Below are positions 13,993 through 21,538 of a DNA stretch of 22,377 bases, one piece after another. Each line of letters opens with the position of its first letter. Within the stretch, counting starts at the first letter, position 1. Position numbers and translations under genes: made by a program. The notes beneath the pieces are model-generated. The model was not told the origin of the DNA and did not search any database. It was given only the letters and a program-made list of their open reading frames with translations. This DNA is from Streptomyces sp. NRRL WC-3618 (GTDB lineage Bacteria > Actinomycetota > Actinomycetes > Streptomycetales > Streptomycetaceae). The stretch spans positions 1 through 22,377 of the forward strand of contig NZ_LGDW01000042.1 in the NCBI RefSeq assembly GCF_001280005.1, written 5' to 3'.

Positions 13993-14225
13993 CGTCGGCG
14001 GGTCGCCCACGAAGAAGTGGTTAAAATCGCCGTTGACCAGCGAGTACAGGGCACCTCGCGGGTTCTGGGCACCGCCACGTCCTGTGGGCGACGTACCGTA
14101 TGGGCGTGGGCTCAGGTACCGTGGAAGCCCTACGGACCGGTCTCTCCACGGAGAGCCCGTTCCATTACGTGAACGCGTGTCAAGACTCTGGGGCCACCGA
14201 GCCCCGTATCCGAGGGGGTCGAGCC

Positions 14226-14495
14226 ATGGGGCGCGGCCGGGCAAAGGCCAAGCAGACGAAGGTCGCCCGCCAGCTGAAGTACAGCAGCGGCGGGACTGAC
14301 CTCTCGCGTCTGGCCAATGAGCTGGGCGCTTCGACTTCGAGCCAGCCGCCGAATGGCGAGCCGTTCGAGGACGACGACGAGGAAGAAGACGACCCGTACG
14401 CTCAGTACGCGGATCTGTACAACGACGACGATGAGGACGAGGACGATCAGTCCTCAGGTTCCGCGTCGTCGTCTCAGCAACGCCGTGGGGCTTGA
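14226..14495 (+). CDS. DUF3073 family protein
   Basis: An 89-residue protein starting MGRGRAKAKQTKVARQLKYS, the hallmark of the actinobacterial DUF3073 family, whose function is unknown. The first 20 residues are strongly basic and resemble a nucleic-acid-binding tail. The second half is extremely acidic, with runs of Asp and Glu (FEDDDEEEDDPYAQYADLY, then DDDEDEDD), and the end is Ser/Gln-rich. The ATG at 14226 has GAGGGGG about 8 nt upstream and matches the family start; the longer open frame upstream is not needed. It lies between vdh (same strand) and purM (convergent), a conserved arrangement in Streptomyces. Confidence 0.9.
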   Translation: MGRGRAKAKQTKVARQLKYSSGGTDLSRLANELGASTSSQPPNGEPFEDDDEEEDDPYAQYADLYNDDDEDEDDQSSGSASSSQQRRGA

Positions 14496-14559
14496 CGCAT
14501 GACGCCTACGGCGCGCTGAGCAGTTGTTTTCTTCCTGTTGCGTATAAAGCCGCACCTCT

Positions 14560-14589
14560 CCCGGTCCGGGCATTCAGTGCCGGACCGGG
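14560..14589 (+). terminator. Terminator after the DUF3073 gene
   Basis: CCCGGTCCGG (14560-14569) pairs with CCGGACCGGG (14580-14589) around a 10-nt loop and is followed by TTT. It lies 65 nt after the stop. Confidence 0.75.
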
Positions 14590-14658
14590 TTTCGTGCGTT
14601 GTCGCTCCGCTGGGTTGGGCTGGTTGGGCGCCTAGTAGCTCGGGGGGTGCTGTTGTTT

Positions 14659-14730
14659 GGCGGCTGCGGGTGCTTTGTGGCTGATCGCGCAGTTCCCCGC
14701 GCCCCTTGGCGGCTGCGCCGCCTTGGGGGC
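14659..14730. repeat. Streptomyces interspersed intergenic repeat with hairpin
   Basis: The stretch around 14675-14706, containing GATCGCGCAGTTCCCCGCGC, belongs to a family I recognise as scattered between genes in many Streptomyces genomes. GGCGGCTGCG occurs as a 10-bp direct repeat at 14659-14668 and 14708-14717. At its end GGCGGC-tgc-GCCGCC (14708-14722), flanked by CCCC and GGGG, forms a hairpin that could also stop purM transcription. It sits between convergent genes. Confidence 0.6.
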
Positions 14731-14760
14731 ACGAACGACGATCCAGCACGAACGACGATC
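14729..14760. repeat. 15-bp direct repeat abutting the purM stop
   Basis: GCACGAACGACGATC occurs at 14729-14743 and again at 14746-14760 (period 17 bp). The second copy shares its last base with the purM stop codon. Confidence 0.9.
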
Positions 14761-15845
14761 TAGTTGGTTGCGTAGTCGTTGATCAGTTCCGCGCCCGTTG
14801 TGTGGTTGTCGCGGGGGGTGATTTCGCCTGCTACCCAGGCCTCTACTCCGCGGTCCGCCAGGGTGGTGAGGGCTGCGTCCGCCGAGTCTTCGGGGACGAT
14901 GGCGATCATGCCGACGCCCATGTTCAGGGTCTTTTCCAGCTCCAGGCGTTCGACAGAGCCCGTCTTGCCGACGAGGTCGAAGATCGGGGCCGGGGTCCAG
15001 GTGGAGCGGTCGACGATCGCGTGCAGGTTGTCCGGGATCACCCGGGCCAGGTTGGCCGCCAGGCCGCCTCCGGTGACGTGCGAGTAGGCGTGCACGTCCG
15101 TGGTGCGGGTGAGGGCCAGGCAGTCCAGGGAGTAGATCTTGGTGGGGACGAGGAGCTCCTCGCCGAGGGTGTGGCCGAACTCCTCGATGTGCGCGTCAAG
15201 GGCCAGCCCGGCCTGCTTCAGCAGGACGTGCCGGACGAGCGAGTACCCGTTCGAGTGAAGTCCGGAGGCCGCCATGGCGATCACCGCGTCACCCGTACGG
15301 ATGCGATCCGCGCCGAGCACGCGGTCGGCCTCCACGACGCCCGTACCGGCGCCGGCCACGTCGAAGTCGTCCGGGCCGAGGAGGCCCGGGTGTTCGGCCG
15401 TCTCGCCGCCGACCAGGGCGCAGCCGGCCAGTACGCAGCCCTCGGCGATGCCCTTGACGATCGCGGCGACACGCTCGGGGTGGACCTTGCCGACGCAGAT
15501 GTAGTCGGTCATGAACAGCGGTTCGGCGCCGCACACCACGATGTCGTCCATGACCATGGCGACCAGGTCGTGGCCGATCGTGTCGTACACGCCGAGCTGC
15601 CGGGCGATGTCGACCTTCGTGCCGACGCCGTCGGTCGCGGAGGCGAGCAGCGGGCGCTCGAAGCGCTTGAGGGCGGAGGCGTCGAAGAGGCCGGCGAAGC
15701 CGCCGAGGCCGCCGAGGCCCGCGGTTTCCGGGCGCTGCGTCTTCTTCACCCACTCCTTCATCAGCTCGACGGCGCGGTCGCCCGCTTCGATGTCGACGCC
15801 GGCGGCCGCGTAGGAGGCGCCGGAGGCAGAGTTGGTCGCAGACAT
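14760..15845 (-). CDS. purM: Phosphoribosylformylglycinamidine cyclo-ligase (AIR synthase)
   Basis: A 361-residue cytosolic enzyme catalysing step five of de novo purine synthesis, closing FGAM to aminoimidazole ribonucleotide with ATP. The family landmarks are in order: GVDIEAGDRAVELMK (16-30), the DGVGTK ATP-site segment (72-77), HDLVAMVMDDIVVCGAEPLF (92-111), GGETAEHPG and VTGGGLAANL. A Gly-rich loop GLGGLGGFAG at 43-52 reflects a small repeat in the DNA. The ATG at 15845 is the natural family start, though the ribosome site (GAAAGA) is weak. purF ends 55 nt upstream on the same strand, so the two almost certainly form a purF-purM operon. An interspersed repeat and hairpin follow it. Confidence 0.97.
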   Translation of the reverse strand: MSATNSASGASYAAAGVDIEAGDRAVELMKEWVKKTQRPETAGLGGLGGFAGLFDASALKRFERPLLASATDGVGTKVDIARQLGVYDTIGHDLVAMVMDDIVVCGAEPLFMTDYICVGKVHPERVAAIVKGIAEGCVLAGCALVGGETAEHPGLLGPDDFDVAGAGTGVVEADRVLGADRIRTGDAVIAMAASGLHSNGYSLVRHVLLKQAGLALDAHIEEFGHTLGEELLVPTKIYSLDCLALTRTTDVHAYSHVTGGGLAANLARVIPDNLHAIVDRSTWTPAPIFDLVGKTGSVERLELEKTLNMGVGMIAIVPEDSADAALTTLADRGVEAWVAGEITPRDNHTTGAELINDYATN

Positions 15846-15900
15846 TGCCTGGGATCTTTCAGGTTGGTGTGAGGCGGGAGCAGGGCTGCCGAAGCAGGGC

Positions 15901-17430
15901 TTACGGGCGACGGATCGCGTCGGCCGCGGCCGTGGCGGCGGGCCCTGCGGCCAGCTCGGTCTCCAGGAGCTGCTTGCCGAGCAGTTCGGGGTCCGGGAGC
16001 TCCATCGGGTACTCGCCGTCGAAGCAGGCGCGGCACAGGTTCGGCTTGGCGATGGTGGTCGCCTCGATCATGCCGTCGAGGGAGATGTACGAGAGGGAGT
16101 CGGCGCCGAGCGAGGTGCCGATCTCCTCGATGGTCATGCCGTTGGCGATGAGCTCGGCGCGGGTGGCGAAGTCGATGCCGAAGAAGCAGGGCCACTTGAC
16201 CGGGGGCGAGGAGATCCGGATGTGGACCTCGGCGGCGCCGGCCTCCCGCAGCATGCGCACCAGCGCCCGCTGGGTGTTGCCGCGCACGATCGAGTCGTCG
16301 ACGACGACCAGCCGCTTGCCCTTGATGACTTCCTTCAGCGGGTTCAGCTTCAGCCGGATACCGAGCTGCCGGATCGTCTGGGAGGGCTGGATGAACGTAC
16401 GTCCGACATAGGCGTTCTTGACCAGTCCGGCCCCGAACGGGATTCCGGAGGCCTCGGCGTAACCGATGGCGGCCGGGGTGCCGGACTCCGGGGTCGCTAT
16501 CACCAGGTCGGCCTCGACAGGGGCTTCCTTGGCGAGTTTCCGGCCCATCTCGACGCGGGAGAGGTACACGTTCCGGCCGGCGATGTCGGTGTCCGGGCGG
16601 GCGAGGTACACGTACTCGAAGACACAGCCCTTGGGCTTCGCTTCCGCGAATCGCGAGGTACGCAGACCGTTCTCGTCGATGGCGACGAACTCGCCCGGCT
16701 CTATCTCGCGCACATAGGCGGCGCCGCAGATGTCGAGGGCGGCGGACTCGGAGGCGACCACCCAGCCGCGCTCCAGGCGGCCCAGGACCAGGGGGCGGAT
16801 GCCCTGCGGGTCGCGGGCGGCGTACAGCGTGTGCTCGTCCATGAAGACGAGGGAGAAGGCGCCCTTGACCTGCGGGAGGATCCGCGCGGAGGCGTCCTCG
16901 ATGGTCAGCGGGTTGCCCTCGTCGTCGGTCTGGGCGGCCAGCAGGGCCGTCAGTAGATCGGTGTCGTTGGTCGCCGCGACGCGCGGAGTGCGGCCGTCGT
17001 GCTGCTTGGGCAGGTCGGCGACCATCTCGGCGAGCTGCGCCGTGTTGACGAGGTTGCCGTTGTGGCCGAGGGCGATGGAGCCGTGGCCGGTCGCGCGGAA
17101 GGTGGGCTGCGCGTTCTCCCAGGTGGAGGCGCCAGTGGTCGAGTAGCGGGCGTGACCGACCGCGATGTGACCCTTGAGCGCGCCGAGCGAGGTCTCGTCG
17201 AAGACCTGGGAGACAAGGCCCATGTCCTTGAAGACGAGGATCTTCGAACCGTTGCTTACCGCGATACCCGCGGATTCCTGGCCTCGATGCTGTAGGGCGT
17301 AGAGCCCGAAGTAAGTGAGCTTGGCGACCTCTTCACCGGGGGCCCAGACCCCGAAGACGCCGCAAGCGTCCTGGGGGCCCTTCTCGCCGGGGAGCAGATC
17401 ATGACTGAGTCGACCGTCACCACGTGGCAC
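15901..17430 (-). CDS. purF: Amidophosphoribosyltransferase
   Basis: A 509-residue enzyme committing PRPP and glutamine to purine synthesis (phosphoribosylamine formation). From the GTG at 17430 the protein begins MPRGDGRLSHDLLPGEKG. The Ntn nucleophile Cys23 (DACGVFG) is thus preceded by a 22-residue propeptide that must be removed. The PRPP motif RLVVVDDSIVRGN is at 373-385. Cys269, Cys415, Cys466 and Cys469 match the four ligands of the [4Fe-4S] cluster in the B. subtilis-type, oxygen-sensitive enzyme. The GTG is chosen over a longer open frame because it matches known Streptomyces PurF and because a -10 box lies just before it. It is probably regulated by purine supply; I see no riboswitch in the 94-nt gap upstream. 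It heads a purF-purM operon. Confidence 0.96.
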   Translation of the reverse strand: MPRGDGRLSHDLLPGEKGPQDACGVFGVWAPGEEVAKLTYFGLYALQHRGQESAGIAVSNGSKILVFKDMGLVSQVFDETSLGALKGHIAVGHARYSTTGASTWENAQPTFRATGHGSIALGHNGNLVNTAQLAEMVADLPKQHDGRTPRVAATNDTDLLTALLAAQTDDEGNPLTIEDASARILPQVKGAFSLVFMDEHTLYAARDPQGIRPLVLGRLERGWVVASESAALDICGAAYVREIEPGEFVAIDENGLRTSRFAEAKPKGCVFEYVYLARPDTDIAGRNVYLSRVEMGRKLAKEAPVEADLVIATPESGTPAAIGYAEASGIPFGAGLVKNAYVGRTFIQPSQTIRQLGIRLKLNPLKEVIKGKRLVVVDDSIVRGNTQRALVRMLREAGAAEVHIRISSPPVKWPCFFGIDFATRAELIANGMTIEEIGTSLGADSLSYISLDGMIEATTIAKPNLCRACFDGEYPMELPDPELLGKQLLETELAAGPAATAAADAIRRP

Positions 17431-17437
17431 GCCACCG

Positions 17438-17467
17438 AGTGTAGGCGAGATCGACCACTGGTCCGAA
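17438..17467 (-). promoter_or_regulatory. Candidate purF promoter, possibly leaderless
   Basis: On the minus strand TACACT (17443-17438) lies 7 nt before the GTG start, with TTCGGA (17467-17462) 18 nt further upstream. Transcription would begin at or beside the start codon. The -10 is good, the -35 mediocre. Confidence 0.45.
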
Positions 17468-17524
17468 TTAGGGAATGCGACTGTGACGTAAGGGCGCTGC
17501 GGGGGCGTGAACTGCGGTAGGAGC

Positions 17525-18367
17525 TCAGGCGTCGGCGTTCGCACTGACCGTGGTGCCGTTTGCGCTGGTCAGGGACAGACTGCGGTGATCAATCTTGTAC
17601 GTCGCCTTGCCGTCGAAAAGTTTCAGGAAGGTCTTCTCCGCCTTCATGAGTGAGGCGTCGCACATCCTTCGGGTGGTCGCCGGGCTGCCGAAAGTGATAG
17701 TGCCGTCGCTCAACGTCGCCTCAGCAGAAACGTTGTTGCAACCAGCCTTGCCGCTGACGGTCCCCTTCTTCTGGTCGAAGACGAGGTAGGTGTCGGCGCC
17801 GGAGGGCAGCGGGCTGACGGTGTCGGCGCCGGGCTCACCGACCGTCGTGACCGTCCACTTGGTGCCGTCGAGAGGGGCGGCCTTCTCCTCGGTGAGGTGG
17901 ATGGTGGCGCCGGCCTTGGTGGTGAGGGTGAGCTGCTCCTCACCGTCGCCCTTGACCTGGGCGGCGAGGGTGCCGTCGGTGAGCGCCTTGGAGAAGGAGT
18001 TCTCGAAGGTCATCCGATCACCTAGACAGGCCATGTCGGTGGATTGGGCCTGTCCGAGGTCGATGTTCTCGCCGTCGACCTTGGCGGTGGCCCCGAAGTG
18101 GTTGCAGCCGTAGTTGCCGCTGACCTTGCCATTCTTGTCGATCTCCAAGTAGGCGCCGGCGGGCGCGGCGCTCTTCTTCCCGTCGACGGTGAGATCGTCG
18201 ACGCTCCAGTGGACGCCGGTGACCTCGGATGTTCCCGCTGCCGTTCCGTTTCCGGACCCGACGGTCTGGCTGCCGCCGCCCTTCTCGCTGCCGCAGGCCG
18301 CGGCGAGGGGGAGGACGGCCAGGGTCAGGAGGCTGAGGCTCACGCTGGTCAGTCGCTGCTTTTTCAT
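17525..18367 (-). CDS. Lipoprotein with two META (HslJ-like) domains
   Basis: A 280-residue predicted lipoprotein. The signal peptide MKKQRLTSVSLSLLTLAVLP ends in the lipobox LAAAC with Cys25 as the lipidated residue; a Gly/Ser/Thr linker follows. Two META domains, the fold of E. coli HslJ linked to heat and novobiocin resistance, lie at about 50-130 and 166-255. Each has the family G-x-x-GCN signature (GNYGCNHF at 85-92, GKAGCNN at 206-212) and a second Cys (114 and 236) that could form a disulphide with it. META domains are thought to have envelope or stress roles; the ligand is unknown. The ATG at 18367 is fixed by the signal peptide, although no good ribosome site precedes it. It ends 94 nt upstream of purF on the same strand; a possible purF promoter lies between. 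Confidence 0.88.
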   Translation of the reverse strand: MKKQRLTSVSLSLLTLAVLPLAAACGSEKGGGSQTVGSGNGTAAGTSEVTGVHWSVDDLTVDGKKSAAPAGAYLEIDKNGKVSGNYGCNHFGATAKVDGENIDLGQAQSTDMACLGDRMTFENSFSKALTDGTLAAQVKGDGEEQLTLTTKAGATIHLTEEKAAPLDGTKWTVTTVGEPGADTVSPLPSGADTYLVFDQKKGTVSGKAGCNNVSAEATLSDGTITFGSPATTRRMCDASLMKAEKTFLKLFDGKATYKIDHRSLSLTSANGTTVSANADA

Positions 18368-18417
18368 GCCGGTGGGACGGAAGGGGTGGGTGGGCGGTTC
18401 CCGTCCGGCCAACACTT

Positions 18418-18687
18418 GTGCTGTTGCTGCGCTGTCGTCTGCGGGGTGGGGAGTTGGCTGCGCTCCGGTGTGATCTGGAGGACTTCGCGGCGGAGGCGTT
18501 CGAGCCGTTGTCGCGGGCGGAACAGCATCGGTGGAACGGCCGCCGTGTCTGCGTTCGCCTCGCGGCGAACGACCGCCGTGGCGCCGGCCCGCTGAAGCGC
18601 ACTGTTGACCGAGGCGACGGTGGGGTCTGTGCAGCTCCGCAAGCCGGCCGGGCGGAGAAGCGGCACCACATCGCGCGGCAGGAGTGA
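18418..18687 (+). pseudogene. Decayed fragment resembling IS701-family transposase N-terminus
   Basis: A short open frame whose first 30 residues (GELAALRCDLEDFAAEAFEP, then LSRAEQHRW) resemble the N-terminus I associate with Streptomyces IS701-type transposases. After RW the match becomes weak: DRRGAGPL and a later GDGG sit where the family has a DGRRKSVEPM-type segment and GEDG. The frame stops after about 90 codons, with no DDE catalytic region and no inverted terminal repeats seen nearby. It lies between the META lipoprotein gene (minus) and the phosphatase gene (plus). The bases either side (18368-18417 and 18688-18856) hold no other gene I can support. The assignment is from memory of the family pattern, so it is tentative. 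Confidence 0.4.
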
Positions 18688-18856
18688 GTGCGGTCGGCCT
18701 GGTGCGGGCCTGAACAGATGGGACGGTCGCCGATGGCGACGGGCAGCGCCGAGGCCGCAACCGATCAGCAATCTACGGAATAAGGCGAAATAGAGGAACA
18801 TGGAATTATATGCCGGTAGCTTCGACGCGGCGGCGAGCTCGACGAGAGCGAGATGA

Positions 18857-21346
18857 GTGGCCATGGAGCGCGGAATCCTCGACGACCAGACCCAGACAGC
18901 GGGCCAGGAAACGGGTCTCGTCCGGGGCGTCGTCGATGAGTCCCTCACTGCGCGTGCCACCCTCGACGAAGACGGCATGGTGACCGGGTGGAACGACGGT
19001 GCCGAACAACTGCTGGGATATGCGGCTGCGCAGATCCTGGGCCGGCCGGCGGTCATTCTGCTCGCGGATGAGCCCACGGCACCGGACCTCCCGCCGTTCG
19101 CCGGACTGCCGAGGTGGCACGGAGAAGTCGCCCTCAGGCACCGGGACGGTCACCGCGTCGAGGCTCACGTACTGGCCCACCACAGGATGCCGGTGGACAG
19201 GAGCGGGGAATGGCTGGTGCTCTCCCCCTCGACAGCGCAGGAGCCACGGCCGGCCGACGAGGACCTGGTGAGCTGGAGCTTCACCCAGTCCCCGTGCTGT
19301 GCGCAGGCGTTGTACGACACCGGACTCCGGCTGCGGCGGGCCAACGAGGACATGGAACGGTCCGTGGCCCTCACCGAGGGCGACATGCGCGGGCTGCGCG
19401 TGTCGGAGATCGTGGACAACGAGGCGGGTGAACTGGCGGAGCAGGACATGATCCGGGTGCTGGAGACCGGTAAGACGCACTACCGCGAGAACTATCTGCG
19501 TGCCGCCGGTGAGAACCGCGAGCACGCATGGTCGGTCGTCCTGGCACCGTTGCGGGACTCCGGCGGCCGGCCCCACGGTGTCTGTCTCTCCGCCCACGAC
19601 ATCACGGAGCAGTATTGGGCCCGCAATCGCCTCCAACTGATCGCCGAGGCCGGCCGGCGTATCGGCAGTACGCTCGATGTGACGCGGACGGCGCAGGAGC
19701 TGGCGAACGTGGCGGTCCCAGAACTCGCCGACTTCGTCAGCGTCGATCTGCTGGCGTCCCTCGGCGACGGACAAGAGCAGTCCTTGGGGCCGGGCAGCCC
19801 CCTCGTACTGCGGCGCATAGCCCACCAGTCCGTGCACCCGGAGATCCCCGAGGCGGTCGTGGCCCCGGACGAGGTGGACGAATATCCGGAGGGCTCCCCG
19901 CCGGCCGAGACCCTGAGGTCGGGACGTGCCGTGCTTTACCAGGTGACCGATCCCGCGATCGCCGGCTGGGTCGTCCGAGACCCGCTCCGGTCCTCCCGGA
20001 TCCGTGACTTCGGCTTCCACTCGGCGATGACCGTGCCCCTGTCGGCGCGCGGAACCACCCTGGGCGTCGCGGTCTTCGCCCGTCACCGGCGCCCCGAACC
20101 CTTCCAGCAGGACGACCTGGTACTGGCCGAGGAACTGGCGGCCCGGGCGGCGGTCTGCATCGACAACGCCCTGCGCTACACCCGCGAACGCGGCACCGCC
20201 GTCACCCTCCAGCGCAGTCTGCTGCCGCAGAGGCTGCCCGAGCAGTCGGCGGTGGAGGTTGCCACCCGCTATCTCCCGGCCGGTGCCCAGGCCGGTGTGG
20301 GCGGTGACTGGTTCGACGTGATCCCGCTGTCCGGAGCCAGGGTGGCGCTGGTCGTGGGCGACGTCGTGGGCCACGGCATCCACGCCTCGGCGACCATGGG
20401 CCGCCTCCGCACCGCGGTACGCACCCTCGCCGACATCGACCTGCCCCCCGACGAACTCCTCACCCACCTCGACGACTTGGTGGGCCGCTTGGCCACGGAG
20501 GAGGACGGCACGGAGTGGAGCGCCGGTTCCGGCGGGAAGGCGGTGTCCTCGATGGCCTCGATGGCCTCGATGTCCGCGGGAGACGTCGGAGCGACGTGCC
20601 TGTACGCCGTGTACGACCCGGTTTCCCGCGTTTGCACACTTGCCCGGGCAGGGCACCCGCTCCCCGTCGTAGTGAGCCCGGACGGCACCGTCGAGCTGCT
20701 CGACCTGCCGGCGGGACCACCGCTGGGCCTGGGTGGCCTCCCCTTCGAGTCGGTCGAGATCGAGCTGCCGGAGGGCAGCCTCCTCGCCCTCTACACCGAT
20801 GGTCTGGTCGAATCCCGTGAGACCGACATCGACGAAGGCGTTTCCCGGCTGTGCCAGGCGCTCACCCGTCCCACGGTGTCCCTGGACGTCATGTGTGACA
20901 CGGTTCTCGGCGCCGTGCTCCCCCACCGGCCCGCCGACGACGTGGCGCTCCTCGTCGCCCGCACCAGGGCCCTGGACCCCACCCGGGTCGCGGTCTGGGA
21001 CGTCGCCCCTGATCCCGCCGCCGTCGCCGAGGCCCGCAAGAACGCCATCGGTCAGCTGGAGAGCTGGGGCCTGACCGACGCCGCCTTCGTCACCGAGCTG
21101 GTCGTCAGCGAACTGGTCACCAACGCCATCCGGCATGCCGAACCCCCCATCCAGCTGCGCCTCATCCACGACCGAAGCCTCATCTGCGAGGTCTCGGACG
21201 CCGACAACACCTCACCCCACATGCGCCGCGCCCGCACCTACGACGAGGGCGGCCGGGGCCTCCTCCTGGTGGCCCAACTGACCCAGCGCTGGGGCACCCG
21301 CCCCACCCCCACAGGCAAGACGATCTGGGCGGAACAGGACCTCTGA
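18857..21346 (+). CDS. PAS-PAS-GAF-PP2C phosphatase with C-terminal HATPase domain
   Basis: An 829-residue cytoplasmic signalling protein of the RsbU/SpoIIE type common in Streptomyces. Two PAS-like sensor domains occupy about residues 25-125 and 138-252, and a GAF domain 258-438. The PP2C serine/threonine phosphatase domain covers about 445-702, with GGDWFD (482-487), GDVVGHG (501-507), AGHP (598-601), YTDGLVE (646-652) and DDVALLV (694-700); the metal-binding Asp residues are intact. An RsbW-like HATPase domain (about 715-829) has the N box SELVTNAIRHA (751-761) and G box DEGGRGLLLV. Such proteins dephosphorylate STAS antagonists, while the kinase-like domain may phosphorylate or bind them. 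The GTG at 18857 directly follows an in-frame stop; an ATG at 18863 is equally possible. No partner gene is adjacent. A 9-nt repeat encodes SMASMASM inside a PP2C loop. Confidence 0.88.
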   Translation: MAMERGILDDQTQTAGQETGLVRGVVDESLTARATLDEDGMVTGWNDGAEQLLGYAAAQILGRPAVILLADEPTAPDLPPFAGLPRWHGEVALRHRDGHRVEAHVLAHHRMPVDRSGEWLVLSPSTAQEPRPADEDLVSWSFTQSPCCAQALYDTGLRLRRANEDMERSVALTEGDMRGLRVSEIVDNEAGELAEQDMIRVLETGKTHYRENYLRAAGENREHAWSVVLAPLRDSGGRPHGVCLSAHDITEQYWARNRLQLIAEAGRRIGSTLDVTRTAQELANVAVPELADFVSVDLLASLGDGQEQSLGPGSPLVLRRIAHQSVHPEIPEAVVAPDEVDEYPEGSPPAETLRSGRAVLYQVTDPAIAGWVVRDPLRSSRIRDFGFHSAMTVPLSARGTTLGVAVFARHRRPEPFQQDDLVLAEELAARAAVCIDNALRYTRERGTAVTLQRSLLPQRLPEQSAVEVATRYLPAGAQAGVGGDWFDVIPLSGARVALVVGDVVGHGIHASATMGRLRTAVRTLADIDLPPDELLTHLDDLVGRLATEEDGTEWSAGSGGKAVSSMASMASMSAGDVGATCLYAVYDPVSRVCTLARAGHPLPVVVSPDGTVELLDLPAGPPLGLGGLPFESVEIELPEGSLLALYTDGLVESRETDIDEGVSRLCQALTRPTVSLDVMCDTVLGAVLPHRPADDVALLVARTRALDPTRVAVWDVAPDPAAVAEARKNAIGQLESWGLTDAAFVTELVVSELVTNAIRHAEPPIQLRLIHDRSLICEVSDADNTSPHMRRARTYDEGGRGLLLVAQLTQRWGTRPTPTGKTIWAEQDL

Positions 21347-21454
21347 CACGAGTAAGCAGGTCTTGAAGTCCCGGTCGGCGAAAGGGGCTTGGCTGGTCGT
21401 TCGACGTCCCCGCGCTGTGCGGGAGGCCCTGCTTTCATGCGCGGACCGCTAAAC

Positions 21455-21473
21455 GATCATTCGTGATCATTCG
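21455..21473. repeat. Helically phased 9-bp direct repeat
   Basis: GATCATTCG occurs at 21455-21463 and 21465-21473, a 10-bp period (one helical turn), in the gap between convergent genes. Confidence 0.7.
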
Positions 21474-21496
21474 AAGGTGGATCCGGCCGGCATCCC

Positions 21497-21526
21497 CGTT
21501 CGGCCGTCGAGCGTCACCGCCGAACG
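21497..21526. terminator. Possible bidirectional terminator between convergent genes
   Basis: CGTTCGGC (21497-21504) pairs with GCCGAACG (21519-21526) across a 14-nt loop, 12 nt beyond the stop of the minus-strand gene. It could end transcription from both sides; there is no U-run. Confidence 0.45.
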
Positions 21527-21538
21527 AGCAACAGCCAG

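Noticed and set aside
12676..14244. A 522-codon minus-strand frame opposite vdh
   Set aside because: It is a shadow of vdh, with no domain and no sensible start.
18806..21169. A 787-codon minus-strand frame opposite the phosphatase
   Set aside because: It is antisense to clear PP2C and HATPase motifs, and its translation is low-complexity.
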